Part shown: in pieces, positions 26,082-35,420 of the stretch | Numbering within the stretch: the first letter of the stretch is position 1 | Layout: the number at the start of each line of letters is the position of its first letter | Assembly (NCBI RefSeq): GCF_900129245.1 | Contig: NZ_FQUT01000014.1 | Span: 1 to 64,000, forward strand | Origin: Chryseobacterium arachidis | GTDB lineage: Bacteria; Bacteroidota; Bacteroidia; Flavobacteriales; Weeksellaceae | Direction of reading: 5' to 3' | Length of the DNA: 64,000 bases | Notes under the pieces: model-generated | What the model was told of the DNA's origin: nothing | The model's database searches: none | The model's input: only the letters and a program-made list of their open reading frames with translations | Made by a program: the position numbers and the translations under genes

Positions 26082-28283
26082 TTATTTTTTCTTTCCTTTT
26101 GCAGGAGCTGCTTTAGGCATTTTTGTTTTTGTATCTGCAGGAGTATTTTCGTCTCTTACCAATTGTAATTCGTCGATCAATCTTCTTGCTCCGGCGTATT
26201 TGTCGATTGTCCAAAGAACGAAACGAACGTCTACGTTGATTGTTTTCTGCCATTCGTCTTCGAAAACGATGTCACCGCTTAATGCTTCACTGTTTCCGTC
26301 GAATGCGATACCGATAAGGTTTCCATCTGCATCAATTACCGGAGAACCAGAATTACCTCCTGTAATATCGTTATTTGATAAGAAGTTTACCGGCATGTAC
26401 CCTTTAGCATCCGCATACTGTCCGAAATCTTTAAGGTTATAAAGATCAATAACTCTTTGTGGAAGATCGAATTCTTCGTCACCTTTCTTATATTTTCCTA
26501 CAAGACCTGCCATATCTGTATAGTAGTTATCTGTAACACCGAAGTAGTTTCTGTCTTGTCTGATTGGCAATTTATCCACTGTTCCGTACGTTAATCTCAT
26601 GGTAGAGTTAGCATCCGGATAGAATTTTTTCTCAGGCATAGCCTTCATTAATCCTGCTAAGAATAATCTGTTGTTTTTAGCAAAATTATCATCAATTTTT
26701 ACGAATCTCTCTGCTGAAAGTCTTTGATCAGCAATGATTCCGTTTGCAATTTTCCAAAGCGGATCTGCATCTAATTTCAGAGCATCCGGGTTCAATACGA
26801 AGTTTGTTGCAGAAGTTTTGTTAGCAAAAATTGAAGAATAAGCAACGTTAGAAAGGTTTTTAGCATCTAATCCCATAATGGTTTCAGAAGCAACTTCTTT
26901 GTTTACTTTTGTCTGGTAAAGGTTTACCATAGAGTTCATCATTTCACCTTCAAGCTTGATGTTGATGTTTTCATAAGCTGATTTCAAAGCAGCATCTACT
27001 TTTGGTTTCATCGCCAGTCTTCCTGCCATATCTTGTTTTGCATAAGCCTGAAGAACACTTCCTACCTGTAAAGCAAGCGAGAAATATTTAGAGTTTCTTG
27101 AAAGCTGAGTCATGTACATTCTCTCAACATTTCTGTCTGAAGTCTGCTTGTAATAGATTCCGATATCTTCTAAAACCGTTTCGTACTCAGTAATATTTGC
27201 AGGTTGTACAGCCCATGTTTTGAATCTTTCTTCGATTTTTTGCTTATCTGTAATCGTTCCGTTTTTGATAACGGCGTCAATGGTTCCCTGTCTGTTTTTC
27301 CAGTAGTTAGCTACAGAAGCATACTGAGAAGCGTAGTTAAGCTGAGTTCCTTTATCTTTATCCATATACTTCTTCATCACATCCATTGCCAATTTAGAAG
27401 CCTCAACCCAAGCCGGATAATCTTTGTTTACCATCTGCTGAATTCCGTAAGAAGTCAGGTAACGGTTTGTTCTTCCAGGGTATCCTAAAATCATTGAGAA
27501 ATCACCAGGCTTCACCCCTTTAAGAGAAACCGGTAAGAAATGCTTAGGTTTTAATGGGACGTTGCTTGGAGAAAATTCCGCAGGGTTTCCTGCGGCATCA
27601 GCATACACTCTGAAAACGGTAAAGTCTGCCGTGTGTCTTGGCCACTCCCAGTTGTCTGTATCGCCACCAAATTTTCCTAATGCTGAAGGCGGAGCTCCAA
27701 CCAATCTGATGTCTTTATAATCCTGATAAACAAAATAATAGAATTCATTTCCGTTGAAGAAATCTCTTACAACGACCGTATATTTTCCGTTCTCAGAGTT
27801 TTCAGACTGGATCGCTTTAGTTTCAGCGTCGATCACAGCTTTTCTCTCTGCAGCGGACATATTGTTATTTAATTTTGAATTGATTCTTTGGGTAGCATCA
27901 TCCATTCTTACCAAAAATCTTACATAAAGATCTTTTGCATTGAATTCGTCTTTCTGCTTCATTGCCCAGAATCCGTTTTTCAGATAATCTTTTTCCGGTG
28001 TAGAAGCCGCTGCTACAGCACCATATCCACAGTGGTGGTTGGTAAAAATAAGACCTTGGTTAGAAACAATCTCTCCTGTACAGAACCCGCCAAAGCTTAC
28101 GATCGCATCTTTTAAGCTAGAGTTGTTCACAGAATAGATTTCTTCAGGTGTAAGATGCAATCCTTCTTTTTGCATATCCACCCCATTCAATCTTTTCACG
28201 AGCATTAACAGCCACATCCCCTCGTCTGCCCTCATCTGAGCAAAACTTAAAAGGAAAGTGAATAGTAGTAATATTCTTTTCAT
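26082..28283 (-). CDS. S46 family dipeptidyl-peptidase (DPP7-like)
   Basis: 733 aa with a signal peptide (residues 1-19). Catalytic residues by motif: His84 in FTNHHCGYG, Asp220 in WPRHTADF and Ser645 in GGNSGSPV. S46 enzymes are periplasmic exopeptidases that release dipeptides from peptides. The residue in the FDGN motif (about 663) is Gly; in characterised members Gly goes with DPP7 (hydrophobic P1) and Arg with DPP11 (Asp/Glu), so DPP7-type specificity is predicted. The C-terminus ends in a Lys-rich tail (KAAPAKGKKK). Single gene with its own terminator. Confidence 0.93.
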   Translation of the reverse strand: MKRILLLFTFLLSFAQMRADEGMWLLMLVKRLNGVDMQKEGLHLTPEEIYSVNNSSLKDAIVSFGGFCTGEIVSNQGLIFTNHHCGYGAVAAASTPEKDYLKNGFWAMKQKDEFNAKDLYVRFLVRMDDATQRINSKLNNNMSAAERKAVIDAETKAIQSENSENGKYTVVVRDFFNGNEFYYFVYQDYKDIRLVGAPPSALGKFGGDTDNWEWPRHTADFTVFRVYADAAGNPAEFSPSNVPLKPKHFLPVSLKGVKPGDFSMILGYPGRTNRYLTSYGIQQMVNKDYPAWVEASKLAMDVMKKYMDKDKGTQLNYASQYASVANYWKNRQGTIDAVIKNGTITDKQKIEERFKTWAVQPANITEYETVLEDIGIYYKQTSDRNVERMYMTQLSRNSKYFSLALQVGSVLQAYAKQDMAGRLAMKPKVDAALKSAYENINIKLEGEMMNSMVNLYQTKVNKEVASETIMGLDAKNLSNVAYSSIFANKTSATNFVLNPDALKLDADPLWKIANGIIADQRLSAERFVKIDDNFAKNNRLFLAGLMKAMPEKKFYPDANSTMRLTYGTVDKLPIRQDRNYFGVTDNYYTDMAGLVGKYKKGDEEFDLPQRVIDLYNLKDFGQYADAKGYMPVNFLSNNDITGGNSGSPVIDADGNLIGIAFDGNSEALSGDIVFEDEWQKTINVDVRFVLWTIDKYAGARRLIDELQLVRDENTPADTKTKMPKAAPAKGKKK

Positions 28284-28370
28284 TTTATAAAATAATTTTT
28301 GTGTCGCTAATTTACTAATTTTTTTACTGTCTTCTATCTGAGATGGTATGAAAATGGATCAGAGAGACTT

Positions 28371-28805
28371 ATGAAAAAAATATTGCTTACCGTTTTTAGC
28401 ATTTTATGGTTCGGATTGAGCTTAAATTGCTCCTCTGTTCCCGTAAAAAATCATCAGATACAGAGAGAATGGATGCTGGTTTCTTTTGAAGATTACAGTA
28501 AAGAAGATTTAATTAGAAACAATGCTAAAATCGATCTTACCTCCACCATTGAAAACGGGAAAATAAAAGCAGGCGCATTTATGGGATGCAACAGAATATT
28601 CTTCGCTTCTGAATTTAAAAAAGACGGCAAAGTAAAAATTTCAGGAATCGGAGCTACAGAAATGACGTGTCCGAACATAAAACTGGAAGATGATTTTTCT
28701 AAAAGTCTGAAAAATGTGACAAATTATAAAGTGGAAGGTCACTTTTTAACATTGACATACGATAGAGGAAATGCAATGAAATTTGTAGCTGCCGATTGGG
28801 ACTAA
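28371..28805 (+). CDS. META-domain lipoprotein (HslJ-like)
   Basis: 144 aa. Lipoprotein signal with Cys20 in LSLNCSS. The single META domain follows: REWMLVSF at the start, then GAFMGCNRIFFA and ATEMTCPN, the two conserved cysteines of the fold. META/HslJ proteins are small envelope proteins; E. coli HslJ affects novobiocin tolerance. Divergent from the peptidase gene and followed by a terminator. Confidence 0.82.
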   Translation: MKKILLTVFSILWFGLSLNCSSVPVKNHQIQREWMLVSFEDYSKEDLIRNNAKIDLTSTIENGKIKAGAFMGCNRIFFASEFKKDGKVKISGIGATEMTCPNIKLEDDFSKSLKNVTNYKVEGHFLTLTYDRGNAMKFVAADWD

Positions 28806-28829
28806 GCAGACTTTCATTTTGAAATAAAA

Positions 28830-28850
28830 AAGTCCGCTTTCGGCGGACTT
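28830..28850. terminator. Bidirectional terminator
   Basis: AAGTCCGC and GCGGACTT pair around a 5-nt loop, with A-rich sequence before and TTTCTCTTT after. It separates the convergent META gene and the surface-protein operon. Confidence 0.8.
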
Positions 28851-28880
28851 TCTCTTTAGTTGAAAAATCTATTTTGGTTA

Positions 28881-29297
28881 TTAGTTTTTAGGGATTGTTT
28901 TCTTGATATCCTGAATCGTTAGATCCGGTGTGCTCATCAAACCTTGTGTATTGTTCGCAGGACTATTTGGCGCTGCAGCTTTACGCGCTTTTCTCCCCGG
29001 AATTGTGGCTAAAAATTCTTCGAAACTTGCCGTATTCGGAAGCAGTTTTCCCGAGTTGCTGTTTGAAACTTCCTGTTCTGGAGATTGTTTCTTTATTTCC
29101 AAGCCCTGTTCAGATGCCAACGTTACAGCAGAGGGCTTTTGAGCAGATCTTTCCTGGGCTTCCTTTATCATTTTAGCTTCAAATTCCTTCGATTCTTTAT
29201 AATTGTCGGCTTCTTGTACTTCCGATACTTTTTTATCCTGCTGGGCATAAATATTTACACTTAATGCTAAAAAAGCAATGATATATAGTGATTTCAT
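28881..29297 (-). CDS. Small secreted protein, 138 aa
   Basis: Signal peptide (MKSLYIIAFLALSVNIYAQ) followed by a charged, helix-forming and Gln/Glu/Lys-rich segment with Pro-rich tail; no cysteines and no recognised domain. It is the third gene of a leftward operon, 6 bp after the 851-aa surface protein, suggesting a role in that protein's export or anchoring (inference from position). Confidence 0.65.
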   Translation of the reverse strand: MKSLYIIAFLALSVNIYAQQDKKVSEVQEADNYKESKEFEAKMIKEAQERSAQKPSAVTLASEQGLEIKKQSPEQEVSNSNSGKLLPNTASFEEFLATIPGRKARKAAAPNSPANNTQGLMSTPDLTIQDIKKTIPKN

Positions 29298-29303
29298 GGT
29301 CGT

Positions 29304-31859
29304 TTATTTAATGTTAACTAATACGTTTATTTTTCCGATTCCGTTTTGATCATAATCCTGAAGCGCTTTTCCAAGTACCTGTCCGATTTTTACCTTTTTA
29401 AGGTTGGCTTTCATTGCAACTCCCGTTTTAGAAGATGTTACCAAAAGATCCCCTCTTTTGATAGCTCCTCCTTCCAGGCAAACTTTGGTAGGAATTACAC
29501 CAATTACTCCCATCGGAACTTTACCGATTAATTCAGAATCAATATTTTCTTCCGTGAGCAATACACCCGGTTTTGTAGCATATACTCCTGCAACCAAATT
29601 AGAGTAAGGCTTCGATGATTTCTCCACGGTTCTGTCGGAATCTGTTGAAATCACTAAGATATCTCCCGGTTCGTATTCTGAAGTATTTCCTTCCACATCA
29701 AATGCTTCTGCAACGTCGGCTCCACTGCTTTGAGTTCCTCCGTTGAAGAAACCTTTCCCTGTTTTATCAATACGGGCTACATTGGCTCCTGCGCTCTGAA
29801 GAGTTGCCAAGCTTCCGGAAGATCCTGTATGATTCACAAAGAAAGCAGACCCTGTTCCTGCATTGGTTACACTTAATACCGCCGTCGCGTTTGATGTATT
29901 AAAATTTCTGAAATATCCTGCTCTACCGGTCCCGAAGTTGGGAACCCATCCAAAAATAGCCGAACCATTTCCGTCTACCGTAGCTTCTACCCCATCACCC
30001 GTACCACCCGCATTGGCAGTGATACCATTTCCGTTTCCATCTGCCAGAGCAATTAAAGCAGGTCCGTTTCCTGCAGGATTACTTGCATGGAAAAGTCCTG
30101 CATAACCTCCTGTTCCTGATGAAATACCATAAATACCAGCCGTTCCGAAGTTTGCGAATTGAGAATTTACTTCCCCTTTTACCGCAGCAGATGTACCAGT
30201 TACCCTATCTACTTTGAAATTCCCGGCAACACCATTTCCTACCGTCGTTACAGTGATTACATCGCTTGTATTAGACGTATTGAAAATATTAAACCTTCCT
30301 GCACGGCCTGTTGCAAACGAAGGAACCCAAGCGTAAAGAGCATTACCGGCCCCGTCGATATTGGTTTCGATACCGTTTCCGTCTTTACCTGCATTGGCAG
30401 TGATGGCGTTTCCATTTCCGTCTGTCAAAGCGATTAATGAAGCTCCGTTTCCTGCCGGATTTGATGCGTAAAATAATCCTGCACGGCCTCCCGTTCCTGA
30501 AGAAACACCAAAGACTGCTGCTGCACCAAAGTTTCCAAAGATGGTATTCACCTCAGCTCTTACGGCTGCTCCTACACTGTTTGTATTATCTACCAGGAAA
30601 GAAGAAGCGTTACCCTGTGTATTATCCGGAATATTACCATTTCCATTGGTTTCTACTTCGAATACGTTGTTGATATCATTAGATGCATTAAAGTTTTCAA
30701 AACGTCCTGCACGGCCTTTACTGCTGTTTAAACCTACCTGCCCCAATACACCAATTGCTGTTCCTGTAGTATTGGTTGCCACAAAACCTCGCACTCCATA
30801 ACCTCCACCATCATTTCTACCAACAACTGCTGCTGCAATATCGCTGGTTGTTCTTCCTACCACAGCTTCTCCCGCTCCATTATTATCTCCGATAATACCT
30901 GCCGATGATTGAGCAGACGCAATACCATGTACCGCAAATCCTGAACCTGTAGAACTAAGTACCCCTTTACCAGTTCCCGTAGTCGATACATTCACTACTG
31001 TCCCGTTTCCTACCGTATTGGCATTCAGAACATTATTATTATTAGCATTATTAAAAATAGAAACACTGGCAGCAATACCATTATTACTGGTTGCGTTTAA
31101 ACCTGTTCCTGTATTACTGTTGGCATAAACTCCATATCCGGCAGCAGATGAATTTCCATAAACCCCAAGTCCGGCAGGAGTAACCCCATAAACACCCCAA
31201 CCAGATCCGTCCTGGCTTCCCCATGCTCCAATTCCTAACCCTCCTGTACCATTGTTGATCCCTCGAAGTCCCGATGAAAATCCTCCTGGAGCTGTGTTAT
31301 TGGCAATACCTCTTACTGCGGCAATACTTGATGTTGTTGTGCTGTTGATCCCTTCTAAAGAAGTTCCGTCACCGTTATTGGTAATTGAAAATAAATTTCC
31401 GGCGTTGGTAAATGAATTTACATAGGGAATAGAAAAAGCTCCACCGCCGCTTACCCCGCCTGCCGTTTTAGCAAACATTGCATACGGTACGCTTAGTAGC
31501 TGGCTTGTTCCTGTAATTGTATATGTTGTTCCGCCAGTAGGGTCGGTTTCCGTTTTTAAATAATAGCTTCCCGAAGGCCAGTTTATTGTATTAAATACCC
31601 CAGAAAGCACTGTTCCGGAACCGATTTCCATAGTAAGCAAGCCGTTCGCATTGGTGCTTCCTGTTAACCTTTCAGAGTACACAACAGCTCCTGCCGGAGA
31701 ACCCTGCAGAACACTTACTCTTACCCCAACACTCTGGTTAGCTAAAATCTGTCCTCCCGCATTGCGGACGATTGCCTGATAGCTCATTTTTTCGGGAGCT
31801 TGTGCAAAGGCTAAATGTGTACCCAGCACAATTCCCGCTGCAAGTAATATTTTTTTCAT
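29304..31859 (-). CDS. Large repetitive surface protein, 851 aa
   Basis: Signal peptide to FAQ (residues 1-19), then APEKMSYQAIVRNAGGQIL and a ~110-residue beta domain common in Bacteroidetes surface proteins. The middle (about 150-690) is Gly/Asn/Ala-rich and built of repeats; two ~130-residue units share FGxxGIYG/VFGVSSGTGG, AGLFxASNPAGNG and TGRAGxFxxFNTSN. The last ~130 residues (DVAEAFDVEGNTSEYEPGD ... PYSNLVAGVYATKPG) form a conserved C-terminal domain also found at the end of phage-tail-like proteins. It is the main product of a three-gene operon; a self-assembling or fibrous surface structure is plausible. Confidence 0.8.
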   Translation of the reverse strand: MKKILLAAGIVLGTHLAFAQAPEKMSYQAIVRNAGGQILANQSVGVRVSVLQGSPAGAVVYSERLTGSTNANGLLTMEIGSGTVLSGVFNTINWPSGSYYLKTETDPTGGTTYTITGTSQLLSVPYAMFAKTAGGVSGGGAFSIPYVNSFTNAGNLFSITNNGDGTSLEGINSTTTSSIAAVRGIANNTAPGGFSSGLRGINNGTGGLGIGAWGSQDGSGWGVYGVTPAGLGVYGNSSAAGYGVYANSNTGTGLNATSNNGIAASVSIFNNANNNNVLNANTVGNGTVVNVSTTGTGKGVLSSTGSGFAVHGIASAQSSAGIIGDNNGAGEAVVGRTTSDIAAAVVGRNDGGGYGVRGFVATNTTGTAIGVLGQVGLNSSKGRAGRFENFNASNDINNVFEVETNGNGNIPDNTQGNASSFLVDNTNSVGAAVRAEVNTIFGNFGAAAVFGVSSGTGGRAGLFYASNPAGNGASLIALTDGNGNAITANAGKDGNGIETNIDGAGNALYAWVPSFATGRAGRFNIFNTSNTSDVITVTTVGNGVAGNFKVDRVTGTSAAVKGEVNSQFANFGTAGIYGISSGTGGYAGLFHASNPAGNGPALIALADGNGNGITANAGGTGDGVEATVDGNGSAIFGWVPNFGTGRAGYFRNFNTSNATAVLSVTNAGTGSAFFVNHTGSSGSLATLQSAGANVARIDKTGKGFFNGGTQSSGADVAEAFDVEGNTSEYEPGDILVISTDSDRTVEKSSKPYSNLVAGVYATKPGVLLTEENIDSELIGKVPMGVIGVIPTKVCLEGGAIKRGDLLVTSSKTGVAMKANLKKVKIGQVLGKALQDYDQNGIGKINVLVNIK

Positions 31860-31864
31860 GGTTG

Positions 31865-32350
31865 TTATTTTTTAATAATTTTAAATGTTTTGATGTTTTT
31901 ACCTTCCTGATTGATTCTGATGATATACATTGCCGACGGCAGATCAGAAAAATTGAATTCAGATTTTGATTGATCAATCTTATCCGTTTTAATGAGTTTC
32001 CCCTGGGCATCAAAAAGCTGATAGCTGGAGCCCTTAAAACTGTTGGTTGTAAAATCCAGATAGAGATAGTCTTTAAAAGGATTAGGATACAAAACAATCC
32101 CTTCTTCAGTTACTTGTGAGGTTTCATCAGTTGCCAGCGTAATAATTTCGTAAGCATGCTGTACCCCTTCAGAAACTTCCCGGTTACCTCCCTTTGACAG
32201 GTAGGCAGCTTGCCCTACACTGTAAGATACCGAGCCATTGCTTCCTGTTGCGTTTGCCCCTGTTGCCAAAACAGCCGATTGTGCTTTCAGTAAAGTGACG
32301 GGGACGAGCATTAACATGAGAAAGAAGCATTGAATAGATTTTCTTTTCAT
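31865..32350 (-). CDS. T9SS C-terminal sorting-domain protein
   Basis: 161 aa from the ATG at 32350 (upstream codons to 32389 would precede the signal peptide). Signal peptide ends near LLKAQ. A short central region (SVSYSVGQAAYLSKGGN) follows, then a type IX secretion sorting domain: VLYPNPFKDYLYLDF, YQLFDAQGKLI and FKIIKK at the end. The product should pass the outer membrane by T9SS. It is first in the operon, 5 bp before the 851-aa gene. Confidence 0.85.
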   Translation of the reverse strand: MKRKSIQCFFLMLMLVPVTLLKAQSAVLATGANATGSNGSVSYSVGQAAYLSKGGNREVSEGVQHAYEIITLATDETSQVTEEGIVLYPNPFKDYLYLDFTTNSFKGSSYQLFDAQGKLIKTDKIDQSKSEFNFSDLPSAMYIIRINQEGKNIKTFKIIKK

Positions 32351-32519
32351 ATAAAATGGTTTTGTGGTTATTAATTGGTTTTTTGTCAAAAATTTTTAAG
32401 TGAATTTTGAATTGCTAAATTACCATATATGTAAAGCATATATTTTGAAAATAGATAAACGACCAAAAAAATCGACGAATGACATTATAAAATAGTATCT
32501 TAGTAAAAACTAACACTTT

Positions 32520-34526
32520 ATGATTGCAAGATTTATATTTTTCCTCATATTCTTGCCGTTATCATTGTATCCGCAGGAGTTTTCAAAGCTTGAATATTTC
32601 AAAAAAGAACTGAAGAAAAATCATTCGGAGCAAAAACGTTTCGAACTTCAGCAAAATTTAATTGATATCTACAGAATTTATAATCCCGACAGCTGCCTTT
32701 TATACACAAAAAACAACCTTATTCTCATCAAAAAAAACAGATGGAACTCTCAACAGGGCAAAACACTTTTAGGCTTGGTAAGTTATTATACTGAGAAAAA
32801 CAATATCAATGAAGCAATTAAATACAATCAGCAATCTTTCCATATCAACGCAAAAAATAAAGACAATTTCAGGATGGCAGACAATTACTACATGTTTGCC
32901 AGGCTCTTTCATCAGAAAGGGGAACACGCAAAAGCCGTAGAAAATTATTTAAAAGCCATTGATTCTGGCACCAAAAGTAAAAACCTGTGGATTATTAATT
33001 CAGCTTACAGAAGTTTAGCATTTCTTTATCTAGATGAATCCAACAAAGAAAAGGCATATGAAAACATCAATAAGGCATTACAGGTCGCTAAGGCCTCAAA
33101 ATCACCGGACGCATTAGGCTTTTGTTACGGTGTTTTTGCAGAAATTGAAAGAAGCCTGGGAAATACAAAAGAAGCGCAGGTGAATTTCGAAAAATCCTAT
33201 CAATATTTTAAAAATACAGAAAATGACTTTGGGCAGGCATGGCTTTTTACCAACTGGTCACTTTTAGATGTCGGCAAATTAATGGAAAGTTATCATATTC
33301 AGATGAAGGCACAGGAAATCTGGAACCGAATTTCTCCCCATCATTACATGTCGGTTGCCAACCATTACAATATGGCATATACCTATCTAGATTTTTATAA
33401 GCAATACGGAAAATACAGAAACCAGCTTCAATGGAGGAAGAGCCAACTTTTGCAAAAAGCTCAGGAAGAATTTGATATCAGTAAAAATATTGCAGAGCAT
33501 AACAACAATAAACAATGGGTGATGTTCAATTATCTCGGCATGTCGGAACTGAGTATGCTGAAAAAGGATCTCAACGGTTATGCTCAAAATATTCAGGAAT
33601 ATTACACCACGCGGGACTCCATCTACTCCCAGAGCCGGAAAAATGAAATCGCCAAGCTTGAAAGCCAGAAAGTGGTTGAACAAAAGAATAAAGAGATCTC
33701 ACTTAATAAATTAATAATCAAAAACAAAGAAAAAGAAAAAGTCTACTATATTTTAGGTCTCGCTGCGCTACTGATTATCGGAGCTTTATTATTTTTTCTC
33801 TATAGACAATCCCAAAGAAACAGCGACCGTTTTCAAAAATTAAATATAAAGCTGGACAAAGCAAACAAAACCAATATGCAGTTTTTCGGCATACTGAATC
33901 ACGATCTCCGAAGTCCGGTTGCAGGGTTAATTCACTTTCTTCATCTGCAGAAAGAAGCCCCCGAACTGATGGATGATGAAACCAAGCAACGACTGGAAAA
34001 TAAAGTAATCAGCGCATCAGAAAATTTATTACAGCAAATGGAGGATCTTCTTCTCTGGAGCAAGGGTCAGATGAACAATTTCTCTCCCGACATTACAACC
34101 GTCTTTGTGAAAGATATTTTTAAAGACATTAAAGAAGACTTTTCCTGGGTGGAGAATATTCAATTTGATTTTGATTTTCCTGAAAACATGACTATTTCAA
34201 CGGACAAAGAATACCTGAAAACGATTACCCGGAACTTAACCAATAATGCCATAAAAGTTTTAGAACAAAAAGAAGGTGGAAAAATCATTCTTTGGAAAGC
34301 TTTTTCCGATGGAAATACAAATTACATCAGCATCAGCGATAACGGCGAAGGTGCTTCCATAAAAAAATTCAAGGCTCTGTTTGACGACAGCCTGACCATC
34401 GGAACCAAGAAAGGATTGGGACTCCATCTGATAAGAGATCTATCTAAAGCAATCGATATGCAAATCGAAGTAAATACTGAAAAAGATAAAGGAAGCACGA
34501 TTATTTTAAGCTCCAAAAAAGTCTAA
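32520..34526 (+). CDS. TPR-containing sensor histidine kinase
   Basis: 668 aa. Signal sequence, about 340 residues of TPR repeats in the periplasm (for example EAIKYNQQSFHIN and KAVENYLKAID), a membrane helix near 408-428, a coiled coil, then the kinase: H461 in NHDLRSPV, N box NLTNNAIKV, and G boxes DNGEGAS and GTKKGLGLHL. This layout is common in Bacteroidetes. The response regulator gene lies tail to tail with it and the last 21 bp overlap. Confidence 0.93.
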   Translation: MIARFIFFLIFLPLSLYPQEFSKLEYFKKELKKNHSEQKRFELQQNLIDIYRIYNPDSCLLYTKNNLILIKKNRWNSQQGKTLLGLVSYYTEKNNINEAIKYNQQSFHINAKNKDNFRMADNYYMFARLFHQKGEHAKAVENYLKAIDSGTKSKNLWIINSAYRSLAFLYLDESNKEKAYENINKALQVAKASKSPDALGFCYGVFAEIERSLGNTKEAQVNFEKSYQYFKNTENDFGQAWLFTNWSLLDVGKLMESYHIQMKAQEIWNRISPHHYMSVANHYNMAYTYLDFYKQYGKYRNQLQWRKSQLLQKAQEEFDISKNIAEHNNNKQWVMFNYLGMSELSMLKKDLNGYAQNIQEYYTTRDSIYSQSRKNEIAKLESQKVVEQKNKEISLNKLIIKNKEKEKVYYILGLAALLIIGALLFFLYRQSQRNSDRFQKLNIKLDKANKTNMQFFGILNHDLRSPVAGLIHFLHLQKEAPELMDDETKQRLENKVISASENLLQQMEDLLLWSKGQMNNFSPDITTVFVKDIFKDIKEDFSWVENIQFDFDFPENMTISTDKEYLKTITRNLTNNAIKVLEQKEGGKIILWKAFSDGNTNYISISDNGEGASIKKFKALFDDSLTIGTKKGLGLHLIRDLSKAIDMQIEVNTEKDKGSTIILSSKKV

Positions 34527-35213
34527 ATTACTTTTATATGTTCTGCCAATCGGCAGTTTAATCTGATGAACCAACTCTACCTCATGAGTATTTTTGCTTC
34601 TGATTAAATGCTTGGGAACAGCATAGCTGCGATGAATTCTGATAAACGAGTCAAAATAATTTTTGTGCAGAATGCTTCCGATAGAATCCAGGATACAGTA
34701 TTTTTTTTCAGAAGTCACAATTCTGGTGTAGTCTTTCAATGCTTCCAGATAAAGAATATCACTCATTTTAATCTGAGCGATGTTGTTGCCCTCTTTTACA
34801 CGGATGTTATTTTCTCCTACAAGCGCATCAAAATTTTCAGATTTTGCCTTCATTTCAAGGAAGTCAAAAAGCTTATGAATAGAATTATTAAAACGTTCGG
34901 ATTTCAGAGGCTTTGTAATAAAATCAAAGGTATCTACCTCAAAAGTATCAATAGCATATTCAGGATGAGAGCTGACAAATATGCACGCAGGGATTTTTTT
35001 TGTCATTTTCCTGAATTCAATGCCGTTCATTCCGGGCAGATCGATATCCAGAATAATAAGATCGATGGGCGTATTAAGGTACGGAATTGCTTTCTCGGCA
35101 GAATCAAAAGAGCCCACCACAGCAATATTCTCAAATTGCTTGATATGTTGATGAAGTACGAGCCTGTCCAGTTCATCGTCTTCGATAATCATACATTTAA
35201 TATTGCCAATCAT
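34506..35213 (-). CDS. LytTR-family response regulator
   Basis: 235 aa. Receiver domain with acidic pocket E11/D12/D13, phospho-acceptor D56 in ILDIDLPGMNG and Lys in ITKPL; then a LytTR DNA-binding domain (about 130-235) with YLEALKDYTRI and FIRIHRSYAVP. Almost certainly the partner of the convergent histidine kinase. The 3' overlap of the two genes allows antisense effects between their transcripts. Confidence 0.93.
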   Translation of the reverse strand: MIGNIKCMIIEDDELDRLVLHQHIKQFENIAVVGSFDSAEKAIPYLNTPIDLIILDIDLPGMNGIEFRKMTKKIPACIFVSSHPEYAIDTFEVDTFDFITKPLKSERFNNSIHKLFDFLEMKAKSENFDALVGENNIRVKEGNNIAQIKMSDILYLEALKDYTRIVTSEKKYCILDSIGSILHKNYFDSFIRIHRSYAVPKHLIRSKNTHEVELVHQIKLPIGRTYKSNLDFFGA

Positions 35214-35362
35214 AATAAACTTTGAATGTCAGTTCTTTATAATAACTTAAAATTTATTAAAAAAAACTTAAAATTTGGTTCTTCAAAGGTATTGATTTTC
35301 TACAAATCCGTAATATTATAAGTTTAAATTATCATTAAAAATAAATACCACAGAAATTCCAC

Positions 35363-35392
35363 TTGTATTTTTTCCTGAAAAATGCTATCTTG
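35363..35392 (+). promoter_or_regulatory. Likely hflX promoter
   Basis: TTG at 35363-35365 and TATCTTG at 35386-35392 are 20 nt apart; the -7 box lacks one T of TAnnTTTG. It lies 28 bp before the hflX ATG. Confidence 0.45.
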
Positions 35393-35420
35393 TAAATCTC
35401 ACAAATACAGATAGAACTTA

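Noticed and set aside
26082-28283. DPP11 identity for the S46 peptidase
   Set aside because: The specificity position in the FDGN motif is Gly rather than Arg, which favours DPP7.
29346-30801. Several forward reading frames opposite the 851-aa surface protein
   Set aside because: They are antisense shadows of Gly/Asn repeats, which avoid stops on the other strand.
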